A stretch of 64,000 nucleotides of DNA, from the NCBI GenBank assembly GCA_002713145.1, contig PAVS01000020.1, forward strand, positions 1 to 64,000, given 5' to 3'. The notes beneath the pieces are model-generated. The model saw only the letters and a program-made list of their open reading frames with translations. It ran no database searches and was not told where the DNA came from. Every line of letters begins with the position of its first letter. Position 1 is the first letter of the stretch. Source of the DNA: Halobacteriovoraceae bacterium (lineage in GTDB: Bacteria > Bdellovibrionota > Bacteriovoracia > Bacteriovoracales > Bacteriovoracaceae). The position numbers were made by a program, and so were the translations under genes. Of this stretch, positions 24,916 through 33,780 are shown piece after piece.

Positions 24916-25411
24916 AAACGTGCTCCCATGCTTTAAAAGGACTGATTTGAATGGTTCTATTGCCCAGATCAAGTGTTCTGGCTTCAGATTTATATTCAAT
25001 AATAAATTGTTTTTTTACCTTTCCTTCAAGTTCAGGAGGTAGCTTTTCTAATGGAACCTCATACTTTTTAACAGGTTTAAAATTAACCTCAGGCTTGATG
25101 TTTTTAAGCTCATCACTAAAGTCAAAGAGCGGCACATTTTCTTGTTTAATTTCATGATCATCAAGCAACAGGGAATGCTTTTCTTTTTTAGGCTTCTTGT
25201 CGTGCATTAAATATGCAATGCCTGCACCTGCAACCGCACCAATGACGCCACCTAAATAAGCATTTTTGTTGGTAGATTCCTCGTTGGGTGAAAATACTGC
25301 ACCACCAGTGCCACCAACGAGCCCCCCAACCATAGCTCCACTTACTATCGATTTTTTAAGAGTAGAGCACGAAGAAAGCATTAAAACTAAAGGAAGTATA
25401 AAAGTTTTCAT
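24905..25411 (-). CDS. Glycine-zipper lipoprotein (TraV/VirB7-like position)
   Basis: The 168-residue product has a lipoprotein signal (LMLSSCS, lipidated Cys near residue 15). A glycine-rich hydrophobic zipper follows (GAMVGGLVGGTGGAV ... GGVIGAVAGAGIAYLM), then a basic/proline-rich tail. It overlaps the starts of both neighbours. In F-like systems the equivalent slot holds TraV, the outer-membrane lipoprotein of the core complex; sequence similarity to TraV is not evident, so the role is inferred from position and lipobox. Confidence 0.65.
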   Translation of the reverse strand: MKTFILPLVLMLSSCSTLKKSIVSGAMVGGLVGGTGGAVFSPNEESTNKNAYLGGVIGAVAGAGIAYLMHDKKPKKEKHSLLLDDHEIKQENVPLFDFSDELKNIKPEVNFKPVKKYEVPLEKLPPELEGKVKKQFIIEYKSEARTLDLGNRTIQISPFKAWEHVYEQ

Positions 25412-26154
25412 TTCAGTGCCTCCATAAAATAAATAATGACATCGGTACCCGCATCAACAGTAATTTTAGGAACGGAGCTTTTCCTTTCCTCCAATAAAAC
25501 ATCTGATGTTGTATCAGCAGAGCTTATGGCTCCTTGAAGAATTTGATTTCTCACGGAATTGTCTTGAACTGATCCAAACGGAGTAGAAATTCGATTCTGA
25601 GCGGCTGACAGCATCCCTTTTGAGAAATCTGATATCACAGCCCCAGCAATTAGAGCTTCTTTGTTTCCTTCATAAAGCCCTTCAAGACCACTTGATCCAT
25701 CAAGATTTAGTAATTGAGCAGAAATCACTAATTCTTTACTTTCCGTAATCATTTTGCTGCAAACGCAAAACACTCTTTTATCTCTAGTTGTAGCCTGACA
25801 AGAAAATTTTGTATTATATGGAAGTCCTTGATTAGGATAAGCTTTAACCAAGACTGGACTAGCTAAGTTTGTCGAAACGATAGTGTTTAAAAGTCTTCCT
25901 TTATAAGCCTTCCCTGTAAGTATTCTATCATTTGACTCCCATATTATTGGCTTAGCGGAACGGGCCCTCAGCAATTGATTTATCTTTTTGTTATTCTCAA
26001 TTAACTTTGAAATGACATCATCCTTTTCCCTACTGTTTGCTTTTTTTGAACTTTCTATCTTTTTAGGCTTACCAGATAGTCTTGTTATTCTTGGTTCTTT
26101 CGAAAAAAGGTTGAAGGGAATCACTACGACTAAAAAAATCGTTAAATACTTCAT
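25408..26154 (-). CDS. VirB10/TraB-like core protein
   Basis: The 248-residue product has an N-terminal signal/anchor segment, a charged linker and a C-terminal beta-domain. The end (SVPKITVDAGTDVIIYFMEAL) matches the typical VirB10/TrbI terminus, and 'NRILTGKAYKGRLLNTIVSTNLASPVLV' matches the TraB/TrbI domain opening. These proteins span inner and outer membranes as part of the transfer channel. It is shorter than most family members. Overlaps the downstream lipoprotein gene by 4 nt. Confidence 0.75.
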   Translation of the reverse strand: MKYLTIFLVVVIPFNLFSKEPRITRLSGKPKKIESSKKANSREKDDVISKLIENNKKINQLLRARSAKPIIWESNDRILTGKAYKGRLLNTIVSTNLASPVLVKAYPNQGLPYNTKFSCQATTRDKRVFCVCSKMITESKELVISAQLLNLDGSSGLEGLYEGNKEALIAGAVISDFSKGMLSAAQNRISTPFGSVQDNSVRNQILQGAISSADTTSDVLLEERKSSVPKITVDAGTDVIIYFMEALK

Positions 26155-26168
26155 AAATTTCCTTAATT

Positions 26169-26639
26169 TTAGTTTAAAACACGTTCGTTATTGATGAATA
26201 TTGGCACGCCCTTCGAAAAATACTCCTTCCGATTGATTTCTTTAGAGTTTACAAATAACGGTTCACTTTTTTTATTTATAATCAAAACTGAACTTTTACC
26301 TTCGAGGATTTCATAGTCAGTCGTATGAAGTTTTTTACTTAAGTTATGACTTTTAACTCCATCAAAGACTTCTATAAATTGGTGAGGCTTAGTTTCAGAA
26401 TATTTAAGATTGAAGTAATACTTATTCGATTTGGTTATAACTAACAAATTAGAATAATCAGATTTCATTAATGGTTTAATTGCAAGTGTCTTATTCTTAT
26501 TTGTGACTTTAAAATAAATTTCTTCCTTACTACCACCGTACATATAAGATATTATTTCCGAGTCAAAGCTTAACGTCGTCATTAAGTTCAAACTTAGCAG
26601 CAAAAAAGTAACTTGATTCGCTAGAATATAAAAACTCAT
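26169..26639 (-). CDS. VirB9/TraK-like secretin-type core protein
   Basis: The 156-residue exported protein has an N-terminal hydrophobic segment and beta-rich sequence. NLLVITKSNKYYFNLKYSE resembles the 'T..r.Y.f.L' strand typical of VirB9/TraK/TrbG. It lies between TraE-like and TraB-like genes, the traE-traK-traB order of F-like systems. It would be part of the outer-membrane core complex. Confidence 0.65.
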   Translation of the reverse strand: MSFYILANQVTFLLLSLNLMTTLSFDSEIISYMYGGSKEEIYFKVTNKNKTLAIKPLMKSDYSNLLVITKSNKYYFNLKYSETKPHQFIEVFDGVKSHNLSKKLHTTDYEILEGKSSVLIINKKSEPLFVNSKEINRKEYFSKGVPIFINNERVLN

Positions 26640-27091
26640 ATCACCTCCTCTTTAATTGGAAGTTCATCAAGTTGAATTAATTTATAGTGAAATGGAAAAC
26701 TCGAGTTTTCTGCTAGACCAATTTTAAAAGCTAAAAGTTTCGCTTCACTTTTGATAATTATCTTACATGCTCCATTCTCAAGCGATGAAATTCTCAATAT
26801 ATTATCTAGCTTTATGTAGAAGGGCTCTTTCTCTACAAGTTCGATAATATCTTTGGAGATTAGGCTGGAATTTGGAGTTCCGCTTGCCAGACTTTCAAAA
26901 GATGCCTTACAAACATCTTCAGCTAGAAGTCTCTCCTCAAATATCTTTCCATTATTATAAATGAAGTACGTTTTGCTCGTGATAACAGATAAACAAGTTA
27001 TACTACAAATGAAAAGACACAAGACTAGTGCTGTTTTGAATCTTCTATTTTCTTTTACAAAAATTGCTTCAAAATCTTTATAATCGACCAT
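26636..27091 (-). CDS. VirB8/TraE-like inner-membrane protein
   Basis: The 151-residue product has a short cytoplasmic N-terminus, one transmembrane helix (about residues 20-42) and a periplasmic domain, the topology of VirB8/TraE. It overlaps its downstream neighbour by 4 nt. Sequence similarity is limited; the assignment rests on topology, length and position. Confidence 0.6.
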   Translation of the reverse strand: MVDYKDFEAIFVKENRRFKTALVLCLFICSITCLSVITSKTYFIYNNGKIFEERLLAEDVCKASFESLASGTPNSSLISKDIIELVEKEPFYIKLDNILRISSLENGACKIIIKSEAKLLAFKIGLAENSSFPFHYKLIQLDELPIKEEVI

Positions 27092-28385
27092 TTTTCCCCC
27101 TTAGATACTTAGGTTTTTCTGCTTTGTTTTTATAAAAAGTAGGTTTGGATGAAATCTTACTTTCGACCTTCTTAAATCCTGTTATTTCTCTGTCAAAATT
27201 TTGTTTCACTTTTACCTTTGAATTTATTTCATTTTTTGGATTTCTTTTTATGAATTCTGAACCGCTGGTTTGCCTTATAAGGCCACTACTTTGTTTACTT
27301 ATTGATTTACCGCTGTTCTCAGTCACTTGAGCATTAGTTGCAAGTGCCCCATTGTTCACGTTTTTATTTACAATGGAACCTCGTTCTACCGTCTTTTCAC
27401 TTTTCTTGTTTGAGCCTGACTCTGGGGTAATTACTCTATTTGAAGAATTCTTTATTTCTTTTGATTTACTTGGTTGTAATTTCAAAGAACTATAATTGGA
27501 TTTCTTATTATCCTGTAATTTATTATTTAAAGTTCTGCTAAAAGGGTTAATGTTATTTAGTCGAGATATCGCCATCATTTTAGATATCAGAGGATAAAAT
27601 GCCATAGCTTTAAATCCAGAACTAACGACCATTGAGCCCATCTTCGAACCAAACGAGTGAACTCCATCACCTCGTATCATTCCGAATGTGATTAATGGAG
27701 AAATAAGCAACAACAAAGTTACTCCAAACAACCAGATGATTGAGTCTATTTTAGCAATGATTAGCTCACCATTTATTGCTTGTGACTCTATACTGTTCCC
27801 AACTAGGGCCAAGATAGCCACAATCACAAATGGCATTATCATGCACCATAGGGATGCTTGAATGGTTCCTTTTAAAGCATCTTTGGTCCAGCCTAGAAAG
27901 TATAGAATTGCAGTAACACCTGCAAATATATAAGTTAAATGATAAACGCTAGAATATATGAGCTTAAGCAACCAAATAAAGATTTTTGCGAGCACAAAAA
28001 ATGCTGTTCCTACAAGATCGTTAAAGTTAGGTATGATTATTTCTTTAAAGCTATCCCAAGAAGCTTTTGACTTTGTTTTTAACTTTTTTTGAGTCCACTT
28101 TTTAATAAATAGATTTGTGGGACTCACTCTCTTAAGAGTACTATTCGCACTATCTAGCGAGATTTTTGTTGCTTCAGTATGAAAAGAATAGAAACTTCCT
28201 ATAAACAGGATTACAATAATTAGTTTTTTAATAACTTGTCCGAAGTTCATATCATTAAAATATTCAATAATTAGTGCTAGCGTAAATATTGGTAGAATAA
28301 AATATTCAGCAATATCTATTAATTCCTTGTATAAACGGAAAATACTAGGATCTTCTATAAGGAGCATATCTTGAATTATATTCAT
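27078..28385 (-). CDS. VirB6/TrbL-like polytopic membrane protein
   Basis: The 435-residue protein has about six transmembrane helices in the first 260 residues, including SVYHLTYIFAGVTAILYFLGWTKDA. A Ser/Asn/Lys-rich hydrophilic tail of about 160 residues follows. This is the layout of VirB6/TrbL proteins of the inner-membrane translocase. It lies in the secretion operon and overlaps neighbours on both sides by a few bases. Confidence 0.7.
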   Translation of the reverse strand: MNIIQDMLLIEDPSIFRLYKELIDIAEYFILPIFTLALIIEYFNDMNFGQVIKKLIIVILFIGSFYSFHTEATKISLDSANSTLKRVSPTNLFIKKWTQKKLKTKSKASWDSFKEIIIPNFNDLVGTAFFVLAKIFIWLLKLIYSSVYHLTYIFAGVTAILYFLGWTKDALKGTIQASLWCMIMPFVIVAILALVGNSIESQAINGELIIAKIDSIIWLFGVTLLLLISPLITFGMIRGDGVHSFGSKMGSMVVSSGFKAMAFYPLISKMMAISRLNNINPFSRTLNNKLQDNKKSNYSSLKLQPSKSKEIKNSSNRVITPESGSNKKSEKTVERGSIVNKNVNNGALATNAQVTENSGKSISKQSSGLIRQTSGSEFIKRNPKNEINSKVKVKQNFDREITGFKKVESKISSKPTFYKNKAEKPKYLRGKNGRL

Positions 28386-29044
28386 TCCTTCTCCTCCTTA
28401 TTGGTATAGAACTTTTCTTTTTGAATTTGTTCTAACCGTTTCTCTTCAAGCTCTTCCGCTTTTAATCTATTACTGGTCGATAATTTCTCTAATATTTCTA
28501 ATTGGGTATTGTGCATTTCTAAATTTTGTTCATAGATTAATGCAGTGTTTTGAGCAGTTAACTGTGAGGTCTTCCCTGTCGTTTTCGCTTTTTTAGCACT
28601 TTGAATTTGATGTTTAGCTAGTTTAGATTTTTTATTATTTATCTGCTTTTGAATCTGAACTTGATACTTAGCTCTATCCTCATCGTTTTTGATTATTTTG
28701 TATTCTTTCATTAGTGATTTTAATTCGCTCATTGAATATTTTAACTCTCTAATGGTCCAATTTAGCTGTTCCAAATTCTGCGCATCTTTTCTTGCTGCAA
28801 GGGATTCAGCTATAAAAAGAATTCTTTCGGCTCTCCAGTAGTGATCCATAGCAAGCTCGTTATACTTCTGTATTTTCTCGGTGTACTTTTCAGCATTAGA
28901 TAATAATTTTTCAAGCTCATTTAATTGACTCACAGTTGTAGAAGCAATTTCCAATAGCACGAGGGTCTCTTCTCCAAACATAGAGCTATGCACCGGTTTT
29001 ATAAAACTAAAAGACATCAGAAGTAGTACTAATTTAAATTTCAC
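28382..29044 (-). CDS. VirB5/TrbJ-like exported coiled-coil protein
   Basis: The 220-residue product has a signal peptide (residues 1-20) and an almost entirely helical, charged mature part with long coiled coils. TrbJ/VirB5 proteins have this form and act at the pilus tip or channel. It is encoded between the VirB4 and VirB6 homologues, as in other systems. Confidence 0.65.
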   Translation of the reverse strand: MKFKLVLLLMSFSFIKPVHSSMFGEETLVLLEIASTTVSQLNELEKLLSNAEKYTEKIQKYNELAMDHYWRAERILFIAESLAARKDAQNLEQLNWTIRELKYSMSELKSLMKEYKIIKNDEDRAKYQVQIQKQINNKKSKLAKHQIQSAKKAKTTGKTSQLTAQNTALIYEQNLEMHNTQLEILEKLSTSNRLKAEELEEKRLEQIQKEKFYTNKEEKE

Positions 29045-30911
29045 TATCGACCTCCCAACGTGGATATTTTAGAGAGGTATAATTAATGATAGATTTTTTA
29101 AATCCAAAGTACCTCTGTGTTTCCTCAAGATATTTTTCTAAAGAATTGTTATCGTTCTTGTCAGAGGTGAATATCTCATATTCAATTTCCGAAGGATAGA
29201 ACCTCATAATCTTTTTTAAGGTTTCACTTAGCAATAAGAATTCGCTGAAGTTCCCTTTCTCCGACTGGACACCACTCAAAAGGTCAATGGAATGTTCATC
29301 CACAAATTCATTAATTGATAAGTTTTGCTTAAATAAAAATTTCCAGAAAGTATTTTGAATAATAACTCTCCCAAGTTGGGTTTCGGAAAAATCATCCAGA
29401 TTTTGTGAAATTGCAATGGCACTAGCATTATGTTTTCTGAATGTGCGAAAACACTCAGCTATATAGTCACCGTTCTTTTTTAATAAATGCCAACATTCAT
29501 CAAAAATGAATATTTTCTTTCCTTTTAAGTTTCTAAAATACTCAATTAGATAAATTATCAAAGGTGCTTTCATTGATTCAGGATAGTTAGAAAAGTCACA
29601 GTATGTAAGTTTATTTAATTCTTTAAAATCTTCTTCGAAAAACTCCTTCAATTCCGAGAAATAAAAACCTATTCCTGCAAAGTCTTTCTCAAGATGCTCT
29701 AGTAAGACACTAAATGATTTGCATTCGCCATCAGATATTATTCTGGAAATACACTCATATAATTTACCTTGGTCTTTCTTATTTAAAGCATCATCCATAC
29801 CTGCAAGGATGAATTCCTTTAAGTATTTAGGATTTCTAAATTGCATTGGATTGAACTTTCTAGATAATACTGTTCCGTTATTGTATCTGGTGGTTTTGTA
29901 AAAAGAGTTTCCTAGGTCTAATACAACTCCAGAAGCTCCTGTTTTAAGCTCCTCGTTTAAAATCTTATTTGCGATAACTGATTTTCCCTGACCAGAAGTC
30001 CCAGTGATAAGTAGGTTATAATTGAGTGCATTCTTTTGAAATAGGTCAAAATTAACGTTTTTGAGCATTCTACTTTTCAATGAAAAGCCCTTATCGTGAA
30101 CATAGTCACTGTGGAAAGGAACGAGATAGCTCAGATAGTCAGAAGGACATAATTGAGATCTTTTGAAAGATGGTTTAACTCCAGGGAGGCAAGTCGTGTA
30201 AAAATATGATAATCCTCTTGTCTCAACTATAACCTCAGCTTCTATCTCCCTCAAATACTCAACAAAACTATCTGTTTTTAAATCTAAACTATCTTTAGTT
30301 TCTGCCGAAATTATTAAAAACATCTCCACATCGAAAAGTGACTTATCTCCACGAGTGATATTTTCTAATATCTCTTCTGCTTCTTTGTAGGCATTTTCAG
30401 AATCAACATCTCGCATATCCTTAAACAGATTTGAGTAGTGAATTCTTCGTTTAAAATTAATCTTATTTTTAGCCTCTATTTTAGATAATTTCCTAATATT
30501 TATCACAAAATCAGGCCAATAAGTTGTATCTAGTAAGTCGATAGAGTTTGGAAACTCTTTTATCGAAATCACTCTTTGATAAGTATTGTTGCTCAATAGA
30601 TAGTTTTCATAAAAATTTATTTCATCAGCGTTTTTTCCACAAAATTTCTCTAATGGACTTATAGCTTCTTGAGCATTTAGCCCACTGGGGCTATCACCAC
30701 CAAAGTAGTTAAAATATAATTCATTATTTATTGAAAAAATCTTTAGAGTGTTTTGAAGACTACTGAGATTTGTTTCCAGCTTTTTAAGTAGTGATAGTTT
30801 TTGAGAAAAAGTCACTCCCTCCATGTCTGGAGGGGTGACTTTTACAAAGGAGCTATAATGTCCATCAGTTGATACTAGCTGATGTCCGTCTACTTTAAAT
30901 AAAGGGATCAT
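29034..30911 (-). CDS. VirB4/TraC-type conjugation ATPase
   Basis: The 625-residue protein has an N-terminal VirB4/TraC domain and a C-terminal ATPase: Walker A LLITGTSGQGKSVIANKIL (about residue 300), GVVLDLGNSFYKTT, Walker B KKIFIFDECWHLLKK, and SAIAISQNLDDF. VirB4 proteins power pilus assembly and substrate transfer and are the most conserved marker of such systems. Length is somewhat short for the family but complete. Confidence 0.92.
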   Translation of the reverse strand: MIPLFKVDGHQLVSTDGHYSSFVKVTPPDMEGVTFSQKLSLLKKLETNLSSLQNTLKIFSINNELYFNYFGGDSPSGLNAQEAISPLEKFCGKNADEINFYENYLLSNNTYQRVISIKEFPNSIDLLDTTYWPDFVINIRKLSKIEAKNKINFKRRIHYSNLFKDMRDVDSENAYKEAEEILENITRGDKSLFDVEMFLIISAETKDSLDLKTDSFVEYLREIEAEVIVETRGLSYFYTTCLPGVKPSFKRSQLCPSDYLSYLVPFHSDYVHDKGFSLKSRMLKNVNFDLFQKNALNYNLLITGTSGQGKSVIANKILNEELKTGASGVVLDLGNSFYKTTRYNNGTVLSRKFNPMQFRNPKYLKEFILAGMDDALNKKDQGKLYECISRIISDGECKSFSVLLEHLEKDFAGIGFYFSELKEFFEEDFKELNKLTYCDFSNYPESMKAPLIIYLIEYFRNLKGKKIFIFDECWHLLKKNGDYIAECFRTFRKHNASAIAISQNLDDFSETQLGRVIIQNTFWKFLFKQNLSINEFVDEHSIDLLSGVQSEKGNFSEFLLLSETLKKIMRFYPSEIEYEIFTSDKNDNNSLEKYLEETQRYFGFKKSIINYTSLKYPRWEVDSEI

Positions 30912-31159
30912 TCTTGGCTCCTATTTTCAACTCTAATTTTTAGGTATTTCAGATTTGAAACAAAAAAGACCTTAAGGTCATATTTTCTACGGACATAGCA
31001 CATTGCGCATACAAATAATCCACATACTAAGAAGCTGACTAGAGAATCTAATCCTAGAAAGATACAACCATATAATCCTAATATAAGGGCAATCAGTTCA
31101 TGATGACCCATTCCCCATATTTCAGGATTTGCCTTTAAAAATTTTGGGAATCTTATCAT
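30908..31159 (-). CDS. TraL/VirB3-like membrane protein
   Basis: The 83-residue protein has two adjacent transmembrane helices and an N-terminal RFPKFLKANPEIWGM motif like that of TraL/VirB3 proteins. It lies between the pilin and VirB4 homologues, the canonical position. Overlaps the VirB4 start by 4 nt. Confidence 0.75.
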   Translation of the reverse strand: MIRFPKFLKANPEIWGMGHHELIALILGLYGCIFLGLDSLVSFLVCGLFVCAMCYVRRKYDLKVFFVSNLKYLKIRVENRSQE

Positions 31160-31417
31160 TTAGGCTAAACCTTTTATGAAACTAACAATACTCGGCCCTA
31201 AAGCAATAATTAGAATTCCGAAAAAGGCTTGAGTAAATTTAGTAGATGCATCTTGTTTTCCTAGTGCAAAATAAATACCTGCCAATATGATGCCTATTAG
31301 TCCGCAAATCATTGCCAATTGAGTTGTTTCTTGTGCGAACTTATTTGCAGTTGATCTTAAGCTTCGAGCATTAGCATCGAATGTAAAAAAGTAATATAGC
31401 GTTATTAAGTACTTCAT
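31160..31417 (-). CDS. VirB2/TrbC-like pilin subunit
   Basis: The 85-residue product has a signal peptide ending near DANA, then two hydrophobic helices separated by a short polar loop (GKQDASTKFT). This is the form of conjugative pilins. It is the second gene in the transfer operon, directly before the TraL homologue. Confidence 0.7.
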   Translation of the reverse strand: MKYLITLYYFFTFDANARSLRSTANKFAQETTQLAMICGLIGIILAGIYFALGKQDASTKFTQAFFGILIIALGPSIVSFIKGLA

Positions 31418-31424
31418 ATGAATC

Positions 31425-33329
31425 CTAGTTATAAAAATTTGTTATTGTTGCAGCGATATCTAATACAGGTGCTTCGAAATAGCGTTTGAGTTCACCTTTC
31501 ACTGGGGTGTATTGACCTCTTGGATCCTTCTTTCCCCAAGGAACATTTTTCTTCCATTTGTCGAATCCCCAACTTGAGACCGCAATAGGTAGATTTCGTT
31601 TTGCAGCTTCGGTAAAATTTATTAAGCCAGCATGAAAATTCCTATCAATGTTTTTTCCAGATATAGAACTTAAGTGTACACCTTGGCCTATTTGATTATC
31701 TTTCAATGGTTTTACTTCGACTTTAAGAAAATTCGCGACATCTTCTTTGAGAATATCCAACTGCTCCAAATTGACTAATTTGAGGTTTATACTTGGATTT
31801 CCGTTCTGATCAGTCACATTAAGAAAAAGGTTGTTGGATTTAATCAACTCAGGGATATTCAATTTATTATTATTAACGCTCAAAGAGTAGCTTTCTAAGA
31901 ATTTTTGTAAATCTGAAGAATCTATATCCCGCATGAAATCTTCAAATTTATTTATTTGAAATTCTGCGCTCACACTCCAATTTGTGCCACTACAATTTCT
32001 GCATCTAGGAGGTTTAAATGAGAATCTCTTCTTGTCAGCGTTGAGTTTTACACCTTTTATGTTTTCCAAGAAAAATGAAAGATTTACTTCACTATTCTTA
32101 GTAATTGCTCCGAGTTTAATCGTTTCACTATTTTTAAAGTACTTATCTTTTTCATATAGATAGCTTGATGATTTTTTACGACTAGATAACTCTTTACCTG
32201 TTAGATAACTTAGAGATAAAAAATTAGTTTTCTTAAATCTATAATCATAAACATTAGTGTTTTCCGTATCTGTTAGAATAAACCATTTCCCTGCTTTATC
32301 TTCCATCTTGAGTTCCGACAACTCCTCGAAGTCTCCTAAATTGTTCGAAAATTGATCAATCTGAACAATTTCATTGTCCTGAACAAAATAATTATTAGGA
32401 AACAGTATGTTCAATATACTTGCAATTCCCTCACCTTTCTCACCTACTGCAACATATTTAGTATTTGTTTTTAATGGATCTGAAATAAATACTGGCAAAC
32501 AATTGGAATTTACAGATTTCATTAGGTCAGAGTATTTTAATCCATGCTTTGGAATATAAAAATCTCTTAACTCTGAAATAATGAACTCACCTCTTCTGAA
32601 GTAATTATCATCAACAAGCTCAAGAGGAAAATCAGTGATCTCAACTTCAAATTCCTCCAAAGTGTCAACGGAGAATGATCTTTTAACAACTTGAGATTTA
32701 AGTCTTACATATCGCTCTTGTGAATAGCTATAATAGAAATAATCAATTTCAAGATCTTTGATAGAATCATAGACTAGGTTTGAATAAAGCTTAATTTTAC
32801 TCTTTAGAGTGATTTTGGTTTTCAACTTATCATCTTTTTCAAAGCGTCTATAATCTCTTGATTTTTTAAAGTAAAACTCACTATTTACTTTAGGAAACTC
32901 AATCCACGACAAATCTTCTTTATTTATTTTACCAGTTGTCACCTGACTAAACTTGCCCACTTCCGCTGCTTTGTCATAAGATAGCTCTTTGACTTTCAAT
33001 GCACCTATCTTGAATTTAAACCTAGGATCATCTCTATCTATTGAATAGGTTAGATTGAACTTCTGATCTTGGCTGTTTATGAGTTCAATTGAGTAATTTT
33101 GAAGAAAGCTTATTTCTACATTAGGAATATCTGCGACTTTAGTATTAGTACCAATTCTCGTCTCTTCCACGTCAGTAAGAAGATCACCATCTGTATCTGC
33201 ATTTATTAAAGATTCTAAACTCCGACTTCCTCGATTTCCACCAGAACCGTCTCCTTTCTCATCAGAAGAGTTAAATGAACACGATGCTAGTGACGTTGTT
33301 ATAATAAGTAATAAGACATTTTTTAACAT
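31425..33329 (-). CDS. Large surface lipoprotein with calcium-loop-like motif
   Basis: The 634-residue product has a lipobox (TTSLASC, Cys near residue 17), a Ser/Gly-rich spacer, and ADTDGDLLTDVEE, a thrombospondin type 3/EF-hand-like calcium loop. A long beta-rich region follows with a CRNCSGTNW pair of cysteines near residue 448. It is the first large gene of the transfer operon and is co-translated with a 48-residue gene upstream. I do not recognise a family. It may be an adhesin or mating-pair stabiliser; a role in entry exclusion is also possible. Confidence 0.6.
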   Translation of the reverse strand: MLKNVLLLIITTSLASCSFNSSDEKGDGSGGNRGSRSLESLINADTDGDLLTDVEETRIGTNTKVADIPNVEISFLQNYSIELINSQDQKFNLTYSIDRDDPRFKFKIGALKVKELSYDKAAEVGKFSQVTTGKINKEDLSWIEFPKVNSEFYFKKSRDYRRFEKDDKLKTKITLKSKIKLYSNLVYDSIKDLEIDYFYYSYSQERYVRLKSQVVKRSFSVDTLEEFEVEITDFPLELVDDNYFRRGEFIISELRDFYIPKHGLKYSDLMKSVNSNCLPVFISDPLKTNTKYVAVGEKGEGIASILNILFPNNYFVQDNEIVQIDQFSNNLGDFEELSELKMEDKAGKWFILTDTENTNVYDYRFKKTNFLSLSYLTGKELSSRKKSSSYLYEKDKYFKNSETIKLGAITKNSEVNLSFFLENIKGVKLNADKKRFSFKPPRCRNCSGTNWSVSAEFQINKFEDFMRDIDSSDLQKFLESYSLSVNNNKLNIPELIKSNNLFLNVTDQNGNPSINLKLVNLEQLDILKEDVANFLKVEVKPLKDNQIGQGVHLSSISGKNIDRNFHAGLINFTEAAKRNLPIAVSSWGFDKWKKNVPWGKKDPRGQYTPVKGELKRYFEAPVLDIAATITNFYN

Positions 33330-33469
33330 AGCTCCTCCACTTCAAAGCTTTTAACCATTAGATAGTCAGCATCTGGGTTGTCGGCCCAGATACTAAAATG
33401 ATTGTAGTAATCATTGGCCTCTCTTAATTCCTGTAGATCAATTAGATCCATCAAATCCTGCAATTTCAT
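33323..33469 (-). CDS. 48-residue small protein leading the transfer operon
   Basis: ATG 33469 is preceded by GGAGGGAAAGAAA. The frame encodes MKLQDLMDLIDLQELREAND... (48 residues, acidic and helical). Its stop overlaps the ATG of the lipoprotein gene (ATGTTAA), indicating translational coupling. Acidic amphipathic sequence suggests a protein-interaction or regulatory role. No homologue recognised. Confidence 0.55.
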   Translation of the reverse strand: MKLQDLMDLIDLQELREANDYYNHFSIWADNPDADYLMVKSFEVEELC

Positions 33470-33567
33470 TTTCTTTCCCTCCGAAAACTTGTTTATCAAT
33501 GAGCGAATTATAAAATTTTTATTAGGAGTTTCTCAAAGCAACTTTTGGAATATTGCAAGTTTGTTAA

Positions 33568-33640
33568 CCATGGTGGTGAAATGGATAAATCAGATTTTTT
33601 AAACATCTAGAAATTCGTAGATTTTGTCGCCATGGTGGCG
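33568..33640. promoter_or_regulatory. Paired operators in the divergent transfer/regulator region
   Basis: CCATGGTGG occurs at 33568-33576 and inside the perfect-armed CGCCATGGTGGCG at 33628-33640. The two lie about 60 bp apart, between the transfer operon and the divergent regulator gene at 33781. Two copies of one motif in a divergent promoter suggest a repressor site. The rest of 33470-33768 holds no gene I can support. Confidence 0.55.
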
Positions 33641-33780
33641 ATTTTTTGTCAGAATCAATAACTTAGCGGTTAAACAGTATTATTCAATAATGAATTATTT
33701 ACATTCTTATATAAAGTTTGTTTGAAACTCTAGAATTTAATCTGTAACAAAAAAGTATAAATAGAATTTTGGAGATTAAA

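Noticed and set aside
33414-33602. 62-codon plus-strand frame in the divergent regulatory region
   Set aside because: No ribosome binding site, overlaps the operators and is antisense to the better-supported 48-residue gene.
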